64,000 bases of DNA from Pyrrhoderma lamaoense (lineage: Eukaryota > Basidiomycota > Agaricomycetes > Hymenochaetales > Hymenochaetaceae). Of the stretch, positions 11,333-22,987 are shown one piece after another. The position numbers and the translations under genes are program-made. Positions within the stretch are counted from its first letter, which is position 1, and each line of letters begins with the position of its first letter. The stretch is from contig NBAZ01000002.1 in assembly GCA_002794735.1 (NCBI GenBank), positions 1,364,001 through 1,428,000 of the forward strand, read 5' to 3'. Under the pieces are notes generated by a model. That model had not been told where the DNA came from. It was given only the letters and a program-made list of their open reading frames with translations, and made no database searches.

Positions 11333-12917
11333 TCATACCGTTATTGACTGTTGACCATTAAAGAACATGCCAGTCTCTGATGGGTGCAGATCTGCTGAAG
11401 TCTCAGCGCCGATGCAACGCGAATTTAGCCTTAAAAGATAGATCCATAAAGTAGGCTTTTTTATGAGTATATCCGGGCTTACGTTGCAAGAAGTGAGTTT
11501 GCATAAACTATCATATTAGTAAGTCTCTGCACTTCAAGATAGATTGATCGAGGAAAAAACATGGATACGTACTTTTACTAGAGCAAAAGTACAATGCTAT
11601 GAATATCAAGTTACTTGGATAGACTGTCTCCTGAAAGTAGCTCCGAGATAAGAGTACCCATATATTGTATTATTTTATCGGCAATTGCTACTGACCATAA
11701 TAACCACGAGAAGTGAAAGCATGCTCGTTACCGCGCCTGTATTGACAACGAATACTATGAAGCGGTCAATCATACTGTTTGATACTTTGAATCCTGTTCT
11801 AGAGCGTTGCAATAGAATAATGAGTGTAGAAGCTATCAAAATATCCACCACTGCAACTATGGCGTAGCTTGTTTTCATGAGCCAGCCAATTGGTGCAAGA
11901 TCTTCAAATAATCGGGCTTGAAAACTATAGTGTGTTTGCATAAGTATGGCCATTCTAGAATTATATCAGGGATAACCTACTTCTTGTATACAAAGGCTGC
12001 TTGTACAGAAGTCGTGAGTACTTTCAGCAAGTCACGAATGAAATGGAACACAGACTTAGAGAAAATATGAGTTCCGAAGTAAGAAATACCAATATAAACA
12101 TGACTAGTCGTAAGTCCTCCCCGCTCACTGCAGTAAGCAATAGTCAGAACCGTTATAAAAGTGGCTATAAGCATTGTTCACGTTTCCATATACGAAAAAC
12201 AAAGAATGACTGAACAGATAGAATGGTAAGTATCTAACGGTTCAGTATAAGACTTTGCTAGTTGATTCCAAGTATAATTGAATCGTACGGCAAAGACAAC
12301 CGAGATCTTGTTAATTTTCAACTTAGAGAAGTAGATATTTGATCATATAGACTTCAAACTTACTGCAAGCGTAGTTTCAATGTATGCTAAGAATCGTGGT
12401 GTAAGGTAATTGGACACAAGATAGGCATATCCTGTATGAGTTATCAGCCCTTGATGTGCGGTATCTAAAGTCCATATCAGGAGTACCTATTCGATATGAC
12501 TCAGTATAAAAACCATATTTGATTTGAGATAGAACACATACAAGGAGTTTGATCCATGATTCATCTTTTACATAACGCTGAAGTGTCCATGAAGCCATCT
12601 TTTAATGCTTATTTTTTGAGTTATCTTACATCATAATAATAGTATGATTGGATTGTTGTGATACCCCAGATACTACCGATGAGCGTCAGAGAAAGAGGTG
12701 TGAAGTAATTAACTGATCCTACGTACGCCATACTAGTTCTAGTATAACAATTCCTTGCTTAGTATGGATGAGTAGTAGTCTGAAAACTCAGTAGCACCTA
12801 CGTAATTCCTAGAAATAAAGCTCCAAGCTCAAGTAAGAATAGTAATAAGTTGTCTACTTGATTATTGCTTTGAAGTGAGTTTACCGAGTCATAAATGTTT
12901 GTAGTCAAGTTGTCCAT
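11333..12917 (-). CDS. DUF6534-family seven-helix membrane protein, copy A
   Basis: This is a multi-pass membrane protein of the large, uncharacterised DUF6534 family of Agaricomycetes. It starts at ATG 12917 (MDNLTTNIYDSVNSLQ). Recognisable exons in order are GITTIQSYYYYD (about 12640), YVKDESWIKLL (about 12570), the helix with LDTAHQGLITHTGYAYLVSN (about 12440), QSFFVFRIWKR (about 12200), GTHIFSKSVFHFIRD (about 12040), then the most diagnostic block SRTGFKVSNSMIDRFIVFVV (about 11800), followed by NTGAVTS, IFIALYFCSSK (about 11590), VYANSLLAT (about 11500) and a polar tail ending ITV (stop near 11333). One frame change is visible after RIWKR (about 12190). A receptor-like or signalling role is often supposed for this fold but not shown. 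It is paired with the copy at 17957-19994. Confidence 0.75.
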
Positions 12918-14730
12918 TGCCCTCCGTGGTCCTATTTTTCGAGATTTAAGGGTATGAGAATGCGAGTGAAGGGGTAACAGTCCGCTGACAGTGGAAAAAT
13001 GAAAGTATATAGTCTTATATCCAGAAAATCAGGCAAATTTTCCAGTCACACGTCACTGATATCAACAAAACAATATTTCGGATCGAATCTCAAAATGATG
13101 GTTGCTACTCACTTTTAACCATCACAAGCGAAACTTGGAGCCACCGGAGAGCCGGCTTTAATAGTGATAGATGAAGGCGAGATCATCAATGGGTCGCTAA
13201 CATGTCTGCACTGAGCTGCTCTGTTGTCTGAGTCATGGGAAAGAGGAGAAGATCTTCTAAAAAAACAGATGATAACAGACTAGGCATACTAAACATAGAA
13301 TCTCCCTCACAAGGTGTCTCAATCATACTCAAAAGCACAGTCGATCTGGACAAACGACAATAACAATGGTTAGATCAGATACGTTATTACACGTACTTCC
13401 AAAATTAGATACATAGGAAGTGGATATACGAAAAGATGTGAGACTCCAGTACATAGGTGACAGTCCTCCTATGCCAAAAAGAGTTAGTGTGCAGCCCTTC
13501 GCTCTTAGCGTCCTGGTTGCGGGAAAATTTTGAGAAAATATTTTGTAGCAGCTTGAAGACAACCATCTTGAGGATTGTCTGTTAATGCTGATACAGCGTG
13601 TCAGTAATATAAAATGTAGAGTTAAATAATGGATTGCGGATCTGATTAGTCAAAGCTCTCAAAAAAGATCCAAAACGGGGACGCAGAGGAAAATCTCACT
13701 CATCTTTTAACTCGTTCTTTCCCAACCTCACATGGTTTATTGAGCATTGGCCTTTTCATGGCGAAATTGGCAATGGGAGCTTATAGGTGATAATTCACAC
13801 TGGAGCAACTGGGTATCCACAGTAATGGTTACAATAAAAGTGTAGAGTAAAAGTCGTATCTGTCTTAGATCGTTGAAGGCCAGTAAGAATGTTGTTATTG
13901 ATCTCGAGGTATTGAACGAAGAAGTCCTAGGTATAGTGACAAACTTCAATATATTTCTATCCGTTTTTACTAGCAACGCCACCACTTTGACGTATCAATA
14001 TTACCGGCATAATATAGGGGTAAAATGAAAACTACCTTTTTCAGAGTAGCCTAGCATGCATAAACTCAAAATAGCCACTATGAGACGACCATCAACCCTG
14101 TAGTGCTTTCGTTTCAGTCGTCGTTACATCAGTACTTATTGTCTCCTTCTCACATGTCAGTTCTAGGACGACAGCAGAAAATGTATTAATTTAGAACCTC
14201 TTTGACTGGTGGACGTAGCTGAATTTTGAAGACTGCATAGACACGGTGACATAATCTCGTCGTGCAACCTGTCTATTTGAGTATGTACAAGGATCCAAGA
14301 TTTGATGGTAGGCATTCAGTTGTGATTGAAGTATAATCTACTACTACTTGAAGCAGCAGACATACTGAGTCATTACTATCGCTGGAAGATCTGCACGTTT
14401 TTCTGTTTAGAAGCCCTTGGAGCCTATACTCTGTGTACAGTATTCGCAAAGTTGGGAGCGAAGGAGCCGGTGGTTATCCATCAAGTAGCACCACATACAT
14501 GATATCAATTACAACTTTTAGAAGACTCAGTAAGAGCACATAATGAGAAATCGCCGATATAAAGACAAGTAGTTGCTGTGATGATTGTGAATATAAGTCT
14601 ACGCAAAGCGGAAGCGAATTAATGTACATGCACAACTATAACGAAGAAATCTCGTGTCCCTAATTAGCACCAGAGTGGTACCTGAGGGTTACAACCAGCT
14701 TGGATGCTATGAGCCAAGCAGCGTTCACAC

Positions 14731-14748
14731 GTACATGTACATGTACAC
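14731..14748. repeat. TGTACA palindromic microsatellite
   Basis: The tract gtacatgtacatgtacac alternates GTAC and ATGTAC units and is self-complementary. Similar tracts occur near 43709-43730 and 63873-63890. It is probably a simple-sequence repeat. Confidence 0.7.
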
Positions 14749-15730
14749 TAGCTATCCTCAACAATATATTATTATATAGTTATTCGTAGCTAACGCATTG
14801 TATTACATTAGAAGAGGCACAGTTATGTATTACGTAAAATGTTGACCTGTAACTATGTATCGCGGGATGATAGTCAAAGCCACATAAGCTTTTACCAAAC
14901 AAACTCTTGTAGGACTGGTGATGTCCGACTTTTTAAGTTCATGGGGACTGTCATGGGAAGCAGCGCTAAAAATGTCCCTTCATCAAAAAGACAGTGCACT
15001 GCATATGCTGAGATTCTGTCTGAGTTCACAAATAGTCTCAATCTCACAAATCAAATCACTTAGTCATTATTGTAGCATGATCGGACTTTTTCTTAGGTAC
15101 TGTTTGATCCCCTTCTTCAGTGCACATCTTTAAGAACATCATCATCCATACAATGTCGCTATGTCTCTAACGAGCTCCGTTCTACTGAAGCTCGTCGTTG
15201 AGAAATCTCTCTCATGGTCAACTACTCAGAGATATTGCCAATTTGCTATGTTGTGCTTGGTTGTTTATGATATTAGTTGAGTATAGTCCGCGATGGTCGT
15301 AACCTTGACCGGTCTAAATATTCAGCTATGTATAGTTATTCTCTTAGACAAGGAAGTGAGCTACACCATATTCTTTTGATGATCTAGACACAAGTTGATA
15401 AGCTCACCTGAAGATCAAATATATATGGGTAAATACAACAACAAGATACAGTGAATGATATATGCCTGAAATGAATTCCCAAAGGACTGGGGCAATCGCA
15501 ATCGGCTAACTGGGATCGCCTACCTCGTGGTATAGTATATATTCGAATTCAAATATAGTAGACATAGTCTTCTCTGATATTAACTTGGGCAGATTCGTTA
15601 TTTTGCTGTCATACATACAATATTGGCCATTTGGGGTATGCACTTCTATGATAGTTCATGAACTTTATAGCTTATATACACTTATACTATAGGCCTTTCA
15701 CCTTCAAGTCAGCATACGTATGTGTTTTTT

Positions 15731-15765
15731 GTTAAATTTATATTTCTAAATTTTCTAAATTTAAC
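15731..15765. repeat. inverted repeat (10-base arms, 15-base loop)
   Basis: The left arm gttaaattta (15731-15740) is the exact reverse complement of taaatttaac (15756-15765). The loop is AT-rich. It could form a cruciform or be chance in AT-rich DNA. Confidence 0.6.
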
Positions 15766-15995
15766 AGCTGTAAGTGATTAAACTCTAATTCTCGGGACTA
15801 CTATATGATGTTATACTCGATACCTTCAGGCATCATAACATCCTGGATCGCTGGATTGTTAGGTAAGAACTGAATTTAAATGCGAAATTACTTCTACTGA
15901 TGCAATGTCAAGGTTGGGCAATCACGTCTTGTATAGACTGTAACGAAAGGTTTAAAACATACAAAAAACTAATATATATTAATGTACTCTCTTAG

Positions 15996-16840
15996 ATGTG
16001 CTTTGTAAACGGGTCTGTGCAATGTATTCTTTCTATCAATGTGCGTGACTGGTTTAGTTTCTACCCTTTATTTAACAAAGTATTATCAGCCATGCGCAAT
16101 AAATGGTTCCGTACTACTTTGAAGTTTCTCCTGGTCGTCCAGTCGTGCGTCTCGTTAGGGGTTTTACTTGCATCACTGGCATCACGTGCGTGCATTCAGA
16201 TACATCCTAATTATTCAATATCTTGATATCTGATTGTCTCCATAACAGTAAACAAAAGCCAGTTATTGCGACAGATTTCATATGTACGGCTATGGAACCT
16301 GGAATTAAGCGAATAATATATTGGTATATACCATGAACTATAATAATTGACAATGATCTTCATAAAGTAATTCACTAGGATTATGTCGCCATGTTTCGAG
16401 CTTCTGCTTGTAATTTCGGCTATAGTGAAAATACACGAGCTTCTCAAAATACCAACTCTTGATTTCAGGGGGTCCAGCACAAGAGTAGCAAAACAATGTG
16501 TCCAGGAGCAAATTTTATATGTTTTCTTGTGAGTCGTCCTCAGGCCCTCTTTTATCAGATTTACTGTTCACTGAGTACTAATAAACACCCTCGATCTATA
16601 ATCTATGTAAACTACATTGAATCATATTCTAGCTTGGTGTTCTGCAGTATATCGAATATACTTGTTTTCTCACCAATATTCTTTACATTCACGAGTGCTA
16701 GTACGCTCAGTCTCGCTGGGAGCCGGATGGTAATCAATCTCAGAGAAAGGTTGGATCGGTCTACTGATGGAAGTTATGATGAATCTACGGGTGTTGACTT
16801 AATCACCTTCCACGGGCCCATTGATATAGATTCAAACTAG
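15996..16840 (+). pseudogene. DUF6533-like membrane protein, 3' part (incomplete)
   Basis: Two exon-like blocks resemble the C-terminal half of the fungal DUF6533 seven-helix family. The first, 15996-16226, has VLSAMRNKWFRTTLKFLLV followed by a hydrophobic helix, matching the family's 'RVYAM...' loop and next helix. The second, to 16840, has a helix, then STLSLAGSRMVINLRE and an acidic tail, a typical ending for this family. A convincing N-terminal DUF6533 domain is not visible upstream, and the link between the two blocks (16227-16495) is broken. I read it as a damaged copy or one with undetected introns. It lies on the opposite strand between two DUF6534 genes. Confidence 0.42.
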
Positions 16841-17956
16841 CTAGAGTATATACTATTTATCTATATCTATTCACATGGTTGTGCATTTGTGCTTATTAAG
16901 ATAGTTTGTCTATTTAATTCTTCAATATAGGTGGAGATACAATTGGGACTCTTTGAAACGAAGCATTTAGCACAGTTTTCAGTTCTTATGATTGACGAGC
17001 CAAGTATGCAAATAGGGGGTAATCCCCGTCATTTTATGCAGAGCAAATCTTACATGATTGCGCAGACTATTATTAAATTATATTACTACGATCTTGTATT
17101 CACCGCACTAACTAAAAAGATTCCGAAACATAACTCGAGAAAGAAAGCACAAAGTATTATGATGTGGTGTGATATAATGCACTCGACCCTGTCAATTCAT
17201 AGATAAGTAAATTTAGTTATTTTAGCAGCCCCTACCCTCTGAGGCGCTTTTTGATATCCGATTTTGATTATGCTATTTGGAATGGATGATTGAATGAAGT
17301 GAAGTGAACGTGCGATGAATAACTCCCCACCCGCCTATCTTGTATCATAAATTAAACCAAAGTTCCACAGCCCATGCTGTAGAGGGAAAGAGAATAAGTA
17401 CTAGTAGTATACGAGATTCCCCCTCGACACGTATCAGTAATGTACCACCCACAGAAAACAGAGGATAAAATGAGATCGTAAACAGATTGCGAAAGCACAG
17501 ACACACATAAAACAATATGCAAAAATTTCTAAATACAAAAAGCGAAAATTTTTCTTTCCCCTACCTCGGAGCCGCCGTTCAGGTATCGTAACGTCATTCC
17601 CGTCACCCGACTGCGCGCGCTTTCATATATTCATCCCCTAAAGATTCCGAATCGTCGCGATGTGACTACAAGATAATTGAAAGAAGTCGAAGGTCAGTAT
17701 AGAGTAGGAGAAGAAAAGGTTCCGATGATGACAACAAATTTTCCACGACTCCTTATGTACCGTCATTACTGTCTCAACTACTTTCCTTCTTTTGGAAAAA
17801 ATGATACGTAGGAAGACTAGGGATAATTGGGAAAGTATAAGGCACTATAAAGGGGTGGGTCATATGTAGTAGAAACGGAGCAACAATTCTCATGTCTTAC
17901 ACATCCAAAAGGAAGGAGAAAATGAAATGAAACAAGCTCTAAGTAAAAAAAAGTTA
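16841..17956. other. intergenic stretch
   Basis: A plus-strand open stretch at 16931-17206 shows no recognisable motif. The rest is AT-rich and lies downstream of both flanking genes, so it probably holds 3' UTRs. I see nothing else. Confidence 0.35.
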
Positions 17957-19994
17957 TTAACATACCTTTACTCCAAGATCATCCATCCCGATTTCCTCTG
18001 TTAGTGACCCGTGAGATGGTTCTTTCGCAAGCGGAATCGCGACGACGTGACCCTGATGACCCGACCGTTGACCGAGACCTTGTCCCCGGTTATCGAAATG
18101 TTCATTAGGATTATTGATGTTACTATTGGCATTACTTAGTCTATCTCCTCGGGCGGTACTATCAAAATGTATGGACATAGAGGAATGGATCTCAGAGCCT
18201 GTAATGGAAACTCGACGGGCGTTGAGACTAGAATGTTTCAGAGTTAGTTTGATATATGCTAAGTATGATGATCATTGTAAGCGTGACGTACGTTGCTAGT
18301 AGTGTATTTGTGTATACTAATGGCATGATTATTCAGTGATTTGTAAATATATATATTTAGAAAGATTACACTCACATCTACTCGTGCAAACATAAAATGC
18401 AACATAGATCAGAGTCGTAGGCGAAACTGATACCTAACAATGCATCTCGTGTCAATGATGCCAGTCATAGGGGACACAAACAAAATACAAGAAGAGTGGG
18501 CCTTACACAAATAATAACACAGAGAGCACACAAACTCGTAATAGCACCCGTATTGACCGTGAAGATGATCAAACGATTGATCATAGAGTCAGAACGTTTG
18601 TAACCCGTACGAGAGCTGTGTAACAGGTAGATGAGCGTTCCCGAGATAGAGATATCTGTAATAGTCGAGAGCGAGTTCGCAGTCTTGGTGAGCCAGTTGA
18701 TCGTCGGTATCAGCGCCCAGGAACCAAGGTGAACACTAAATGTTGGAGGGGGTGACAGATATGAAAAAATAAACAATCTTGTTGTTAGCTGTTTTGAACA
18801 AAGTATAGATAAATGGCGTACCCCCTATAGAAGAAATCTAGTAAAAGGAAAGGTCAGCGACTTTCGAAATGCAAATGAAGGAAAGTATCCCTTGAATAAG
18901 AGTTTACTTACAGACGAAGGCAATAAACTGTGCCCAAGACATGGCCGACAGCACTCCGACGAGGGTATGTTCTTTTTGCTTACTTTTAGACATATACACG
19001 GATTGAGAATGAGATCGCATATGATTTTAATCAGATAAGGAGTGAGCGTAGTTTCCTAGTCACTCACAAGTATATACACGGTACAGGAGAAATCCTTGTA
19101 CAAATAAGCTGACTAGTGCCTGTATTGCGGTAGAGGAGTAAATCTCTAGTTAAGTTCCTATAAAGACGTGAAGGCCGAAAAGGGAATGACTTACGCTGAT
19201 AAGCACCATAACCTAACAGAATGACAGGAGAACAAGTTAATGTGGAAACAGAGAAATCAAAAAGCGAAGGGAAGGGGATAACATCCTCAGTGAATGGATG
19301 AAGGGCTTTAAAGATTGTCTTGGTGGAAGTGGTGGTGTTTGAAACAGTACTATACCTCCAAAGTGATGATCACTGTTTCTAAGATCGCCGGGTTTGTATA
19401 GTTTGTTACAAGATACACATATGCGGAATGTGTAATCAGGGCTTGGTGAACAGTGTCTAGTGACCACACTAGCAAGACCTAATAGTAGCACGGTCAAGTA
19501 TAAGAAGGTAAGGAGAGGAATTCAGATGAGATTCAGTGTAACAGTATATGATGATATTGAACGTACGAAGAGTTTTATCCATAGAGGGTCCTTAGTATAG
19601 TTCTAGCAAAGAAGATGTAATATTTGAGATCATTGGCACATGTGGGCTTGTACGAGGATGATAGGAATGGGAAAGGACATGTGAAGGTGATACGTACGTC
19701 ATAATACCAATACATCTGAAGTGTGGCCACCCCCCAAAGGCTTTTTAAGTAGTGGTTAGCTAGTTTCTATAAGCCCAAGGTTGAATATGTAGCGAGCTAG
19801 ACATACGCCATAGCAATGCTAAAGAATATAATTAGAACACAGTGCATATCGTATGTTACTGACTATATTTCTCCTACATCACAGCAATAAAGAGGGCCCC
19901 CAGCTAAGAATGAACCAATATGTCTCCAAAGATTAGTTACCAGAAAAATCAAGACCTTAGTTATACGTACGGTATCATCAAATGCTGAGCTCAT
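17957..19994 (-). CDS. DUF6534-family seven-helix membrane protein, copy B
   Basis: This is the second DUF6534 protein, better preserved than copy A. The start is ATG 19994 (MSSAFDDT). Blocks in order are GSFLAG (about 19895), GVATLQMYWYYD (about 19700), YTKDPLWIKLF (about 19590), VWSLDTVHQALITHSAYVYL (about 19430), ALVSLFVQGFLLYRVY (about 19100), GVLSAMSWAQFIAFV (about 18935), LLHSSRTGYKRSDSMINRL (about 18590) with the following IIFTVNTGAITS, TTLIYVAFYVCTSR (about 18400), YTNTLLAT (about 18305), LNARRVSITGSEI (about 18215) and a polar Asn/Gly/His-rich tail. A GT dinucleotide near the end makes the last residues uncertain. One frame ambiguity lies in the G/C run near 19897. The function is unknown; the fold suggests a membrane sensor or transporter, which is inference. 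Confidence 0.78.
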
Positions 19995-21367
19995 GATATC
20001 AGTTCGTAGGGGGTTTGGTTTCGCTACACCGCTGACGTCGACTCCCCCCTCAAGTATGAAGTAGAAGTAACGGTTGCGAAGGAAGAAACAGAAAAAGATG
20101 CGAATAATTGTAGAATATAATAGAGTGATATGCGGGATTTCGGGAGGAAATATTTTTCAATTTGGCAATCTGTTTCCCCGGGTCCTATTTCCTATCTCTT
20201 AACCTCAAAGCTTCTAGTGTGTATATTGTGATCAATTTTTTACTCGTTGGCGAAGGATATTTGCAATATCCTTACTCCTTTCACGTGTGTACGCCGAGTA
20301 ATCGAAGGCATTAATTTATTGCTACCTCCGTGGAAGTTTTATTCGAGTTTCTTCGGATTTCGTCAAGGGAAGAAGAAAGCTCGGGGCATAGAATTTTATT
20401 ACTATTCGTCCCAATGACGTGTACCAAGTAAGTGGTAGGTGAATGGGGCAGGTCCGGTCCAGTACAAAAGAGTCGAAAAGTGTAAATCGAGGCTATCAGA
20501 TGATGTTTATATGCGCGGAAGGATGGGAGAGGAACAGAACTTAATGGAATACCGTAGCTTCCGATGTAATACTATACTATGTCCTGTACTCTCCGTACGA
20601 CGACCGGATCCCACTCAGTTCTATTTCACTTTTCCGTCATTCTTTTTGTTGGCTGCTGTATTCATCCCCCTCTTTCACTATATTTCATACCCTGTTCTTC
20701 CTGATCTTGATCATGGGCAGATGAAGTTTTTCTAGATAAAGTTCAAGTGCCGAAGGTCCCGACCGAGATTTTTTTGAAACCGAGTAAATCACGAACATCG
20801 CAATGGATAAATCGATTGTCGGTGATTGACTTTTGTCGTTTAGGCAACTGGAGTCACTGAGCATATGGAAAAAAAATTAATCTAAAATTTGAAAGGGTAT
20901 TTTGAGTTTGAGGTCTGGGGACCGATGCAAAAATTTGAGCTCTGAATGAAAGGCTCCGCCGGCGGTTAACTCTGACCCATATGTCTGGACTATTTTGGGG
21001 ATAGCCGTGGATTAGGTCATCAATCAAATTATCATATCAGTTGACGTAATCAGAAGTTGGGAGTGGTAATGTCAATTTGTAAGATATAAATCTTCTAGTA
21101 CCTCTGCGTCAGAATATAAAAGTTCGGGTCGCCGATGCAGAAAAAGCACTTTCCTTTGATCCACTTTGAACTCTGCGTTCATATTATATCAGAATATGTC
21201 AGGGTTAACGATCCTTGTATTTATTGTTTTTACTCAAAGGACATGATGGGCGCAACACTGTGACTCCAGAAACTCGTCTTTCGGCTCACGGTTAATTGAA
21301 CGGGGCCTCACTTCTCTTTCACAAAGCATCCAGTATCCAGACTCTTCCTTATTTTTTCCACGTGTAA
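19995..21367. other. divergent intergenic region
   Basis: This separates a minus-strand DUF6534 gene from the plus-strand gene at 21368, so it should hold both promoters. A 98-codon open stretch (20439-20735) has no recognisable features and lacks fungal splice context. Pyrimidine-rich sequence ending near 21360 (tcttccttattttttcca) directly precedes the next start codon. Confidence 0.4.
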
Positions 21368-22222
21368 ATGCCGTCGGACGTGAATACAGACAAAGAACTC
21401 AACTCCAATCAAACCGCTTCAAAGAGTGTTTCTTCTTCTAGTCAAACAGATTCATCCACTAGCACCAGAAGTAGTTCACACACACAATGCTCAAACATTA
21501 CAAAGGCGGAGTCTTCTTCCACTAAACCAGGAACTAAACCAAGCTCCTCATCTTTAGTAACACGCTATCGTACGACTCTTGGAGCAATATCAGCACGAAC
21601 TGGTACAGCATTGCCATCACTAGTGACGAGCTTTGTTGTTTTACATGAAGCGACTGCGGTCATTCCTTTAGTTGGCGTCTTCTTTGCATGCCGTTCATTC
21701 GGAATCGGAAAACGCATTGTATCGCTCTCCTCTTCATCTGAATTTAATGGACTTTCGGGTACTGTTAAAAGACAGGAACTGGGGAATGATATCGGTCTCA
21801 ATAACAGCAACAACATAGGAAAAGAAGGCTTGGGAAGTGGTGATGATAAGGGTTGGGTAATTGGGGTCAGGGATAGATGGTTAGCTGAGGGTGAGGCTTG
21901 GGTGGGTCGCGTTGGGAGATACTACGGTATTTTCGGGTTTGAGAAGACTCGTAGTGGTTCAACATCATCGACATCACCGCGCATAATGTCCGATGAAGAA
22001 AGAATAGCTGTGGCAGCAGATGTTGCAAACGCTGTGATTGCATATTGTGCAACAAAGGTTAGTTGGTGTTTGATAGTTGAGTATATGCTAGTTCTTACAC
22101 GTCTATAGGCGTTACTCCCAGTACGCGTTGGACTTTCGCTTTACCTTGCGCCTTCATTCTCGCGCCGGCTGCTCGACCCCGCTGTTCGTCGTTTAGCACA
22201 ACTGAGCAAGAAATTTAAGTAG
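21368..22222 (+). CDS. putative mitochondrial membrane protein (Fmp10-like)
   Basis: Two exons, 21368-22057 and 22109-22222, join in phase to give about 267 residues. The N-terminus is Ser/Thr-rich and lacks acidic residues early on, compatible with organelle targeting. The conserved core RTGTALPSLVTSFVVLHEAT (about residues 75-95) runs into a hydrophobic segment ending GVFFACRSFGIG. A second conserved block near the end, VRVGLSLYLAPSFSRR, contains another short hydrophobic stretch. Fungal proteins with this 'PSL..SF..LHE..A..PL.G.F' core are annotated as small mitochondrial membrane proteins; Fmp10 is the name I recall, with limited certainty. No frame breaks are seen. The exact role is unknown. 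Confidence 0.55.
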
Positions 22223-22987
22223 TAGACAAGTATATGTATGTAGCCGGGTTCTTGTTTCCCTGACCTTGTCAGTTGGATCTATTGGTAAAATATTTTTAAT
22301 AATTTACACTACCTGTACGGTATTTTTGTACATAAAAGCTTATGTGTTTGTTATACTTTCGGTTTTTGGATGATATTTGATGGACAGGGTCGAGATAGTT
22401 TTCTCATCAGTGACCTCTTTGCCCTCCCCGCTTGACGCCCTGACGGCCTTGATCTTCATCAATTTACTCACATCTTCTTTTTATCACTTACTTTTCTCAA
22501 TTCTTTCAACATCTAGGGGTCGCTTTACTTGCAAGGGATAAAAAGCAGCAGTGAATTAGAGCTTCCAGTCGCCCCGCTGTACGTCCGCGTTTAAGACCCT
22601 TTTTTTATTGTGTGATAGCTATTCGTATTCATCAAACGGTTTTGGGTGACTTTCCAGGGTTGATCAACGACGGCCAAGAGCTGTGTGAGTCTTGAGAGGG
22701 GCTACGCACGTCAAGAGAAAAAACCCAGCTTGTTGAGCCATTAGATTCAGCCATAATACTTACTGCGACGTCGTTTGGTTAAACTCTGCGCCTGGTACGC
22801 ATACACAGCCAGGTAGTAGTATCGTGCGGTGCGGAGAAGCACTCAGTCAGTGTGATTAGTTGACATCAGGCACGGACACAAGAGACTCATTCATCTCGAG
22901 ACACGACAACCCGTCTTTTATACTAAATTGGGGGAGCCTGGTTTTTTTAAATAATTTTCATGCATATCTACCTGACGACTACGCGTA
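22223..22987. other. promoter/5' UTR region of the VHS-GAT gene
   Basis: No coding signal is seen. A T-rich stretch (22595-22610) and a G-rich then T-rich segment (22930-22960) lie just before the ATG at 22988. The spacing suggests a long 5' UTR. Confidence 0.35.

Larger units (their letters stand above)
12918..15995. other. long AT-rich region without a recognised gene
   Basis: About 3 kb follows the start of the first DUF6534 gene. Minus-strand open stretches at 13329-13562 and 13737-13985 and plus-strand ones at 14839-15133 have no family signal. It contains a TGTACA-type palindromic repeat at 14731-14748 and a 10-base inverted repeat at 15731-15765. Some coding-like fragments near 15800 (a LLYDVILDTF reading) may belong to the damaged DUF6533-like gene that follows. 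Confidence 0.35.

Noticed and set aside
13329..13985. Two minus-strand open frames upstream of the first DUF6534 gene
   Set aside because: No family signal and no splice-consistent extension; probably chance in AT-rich DNA.
20439..20735. 98-codon plus-strand open frame
   Set aside because: It has no motif and poor codon character, and lies in a divergent promoter region.
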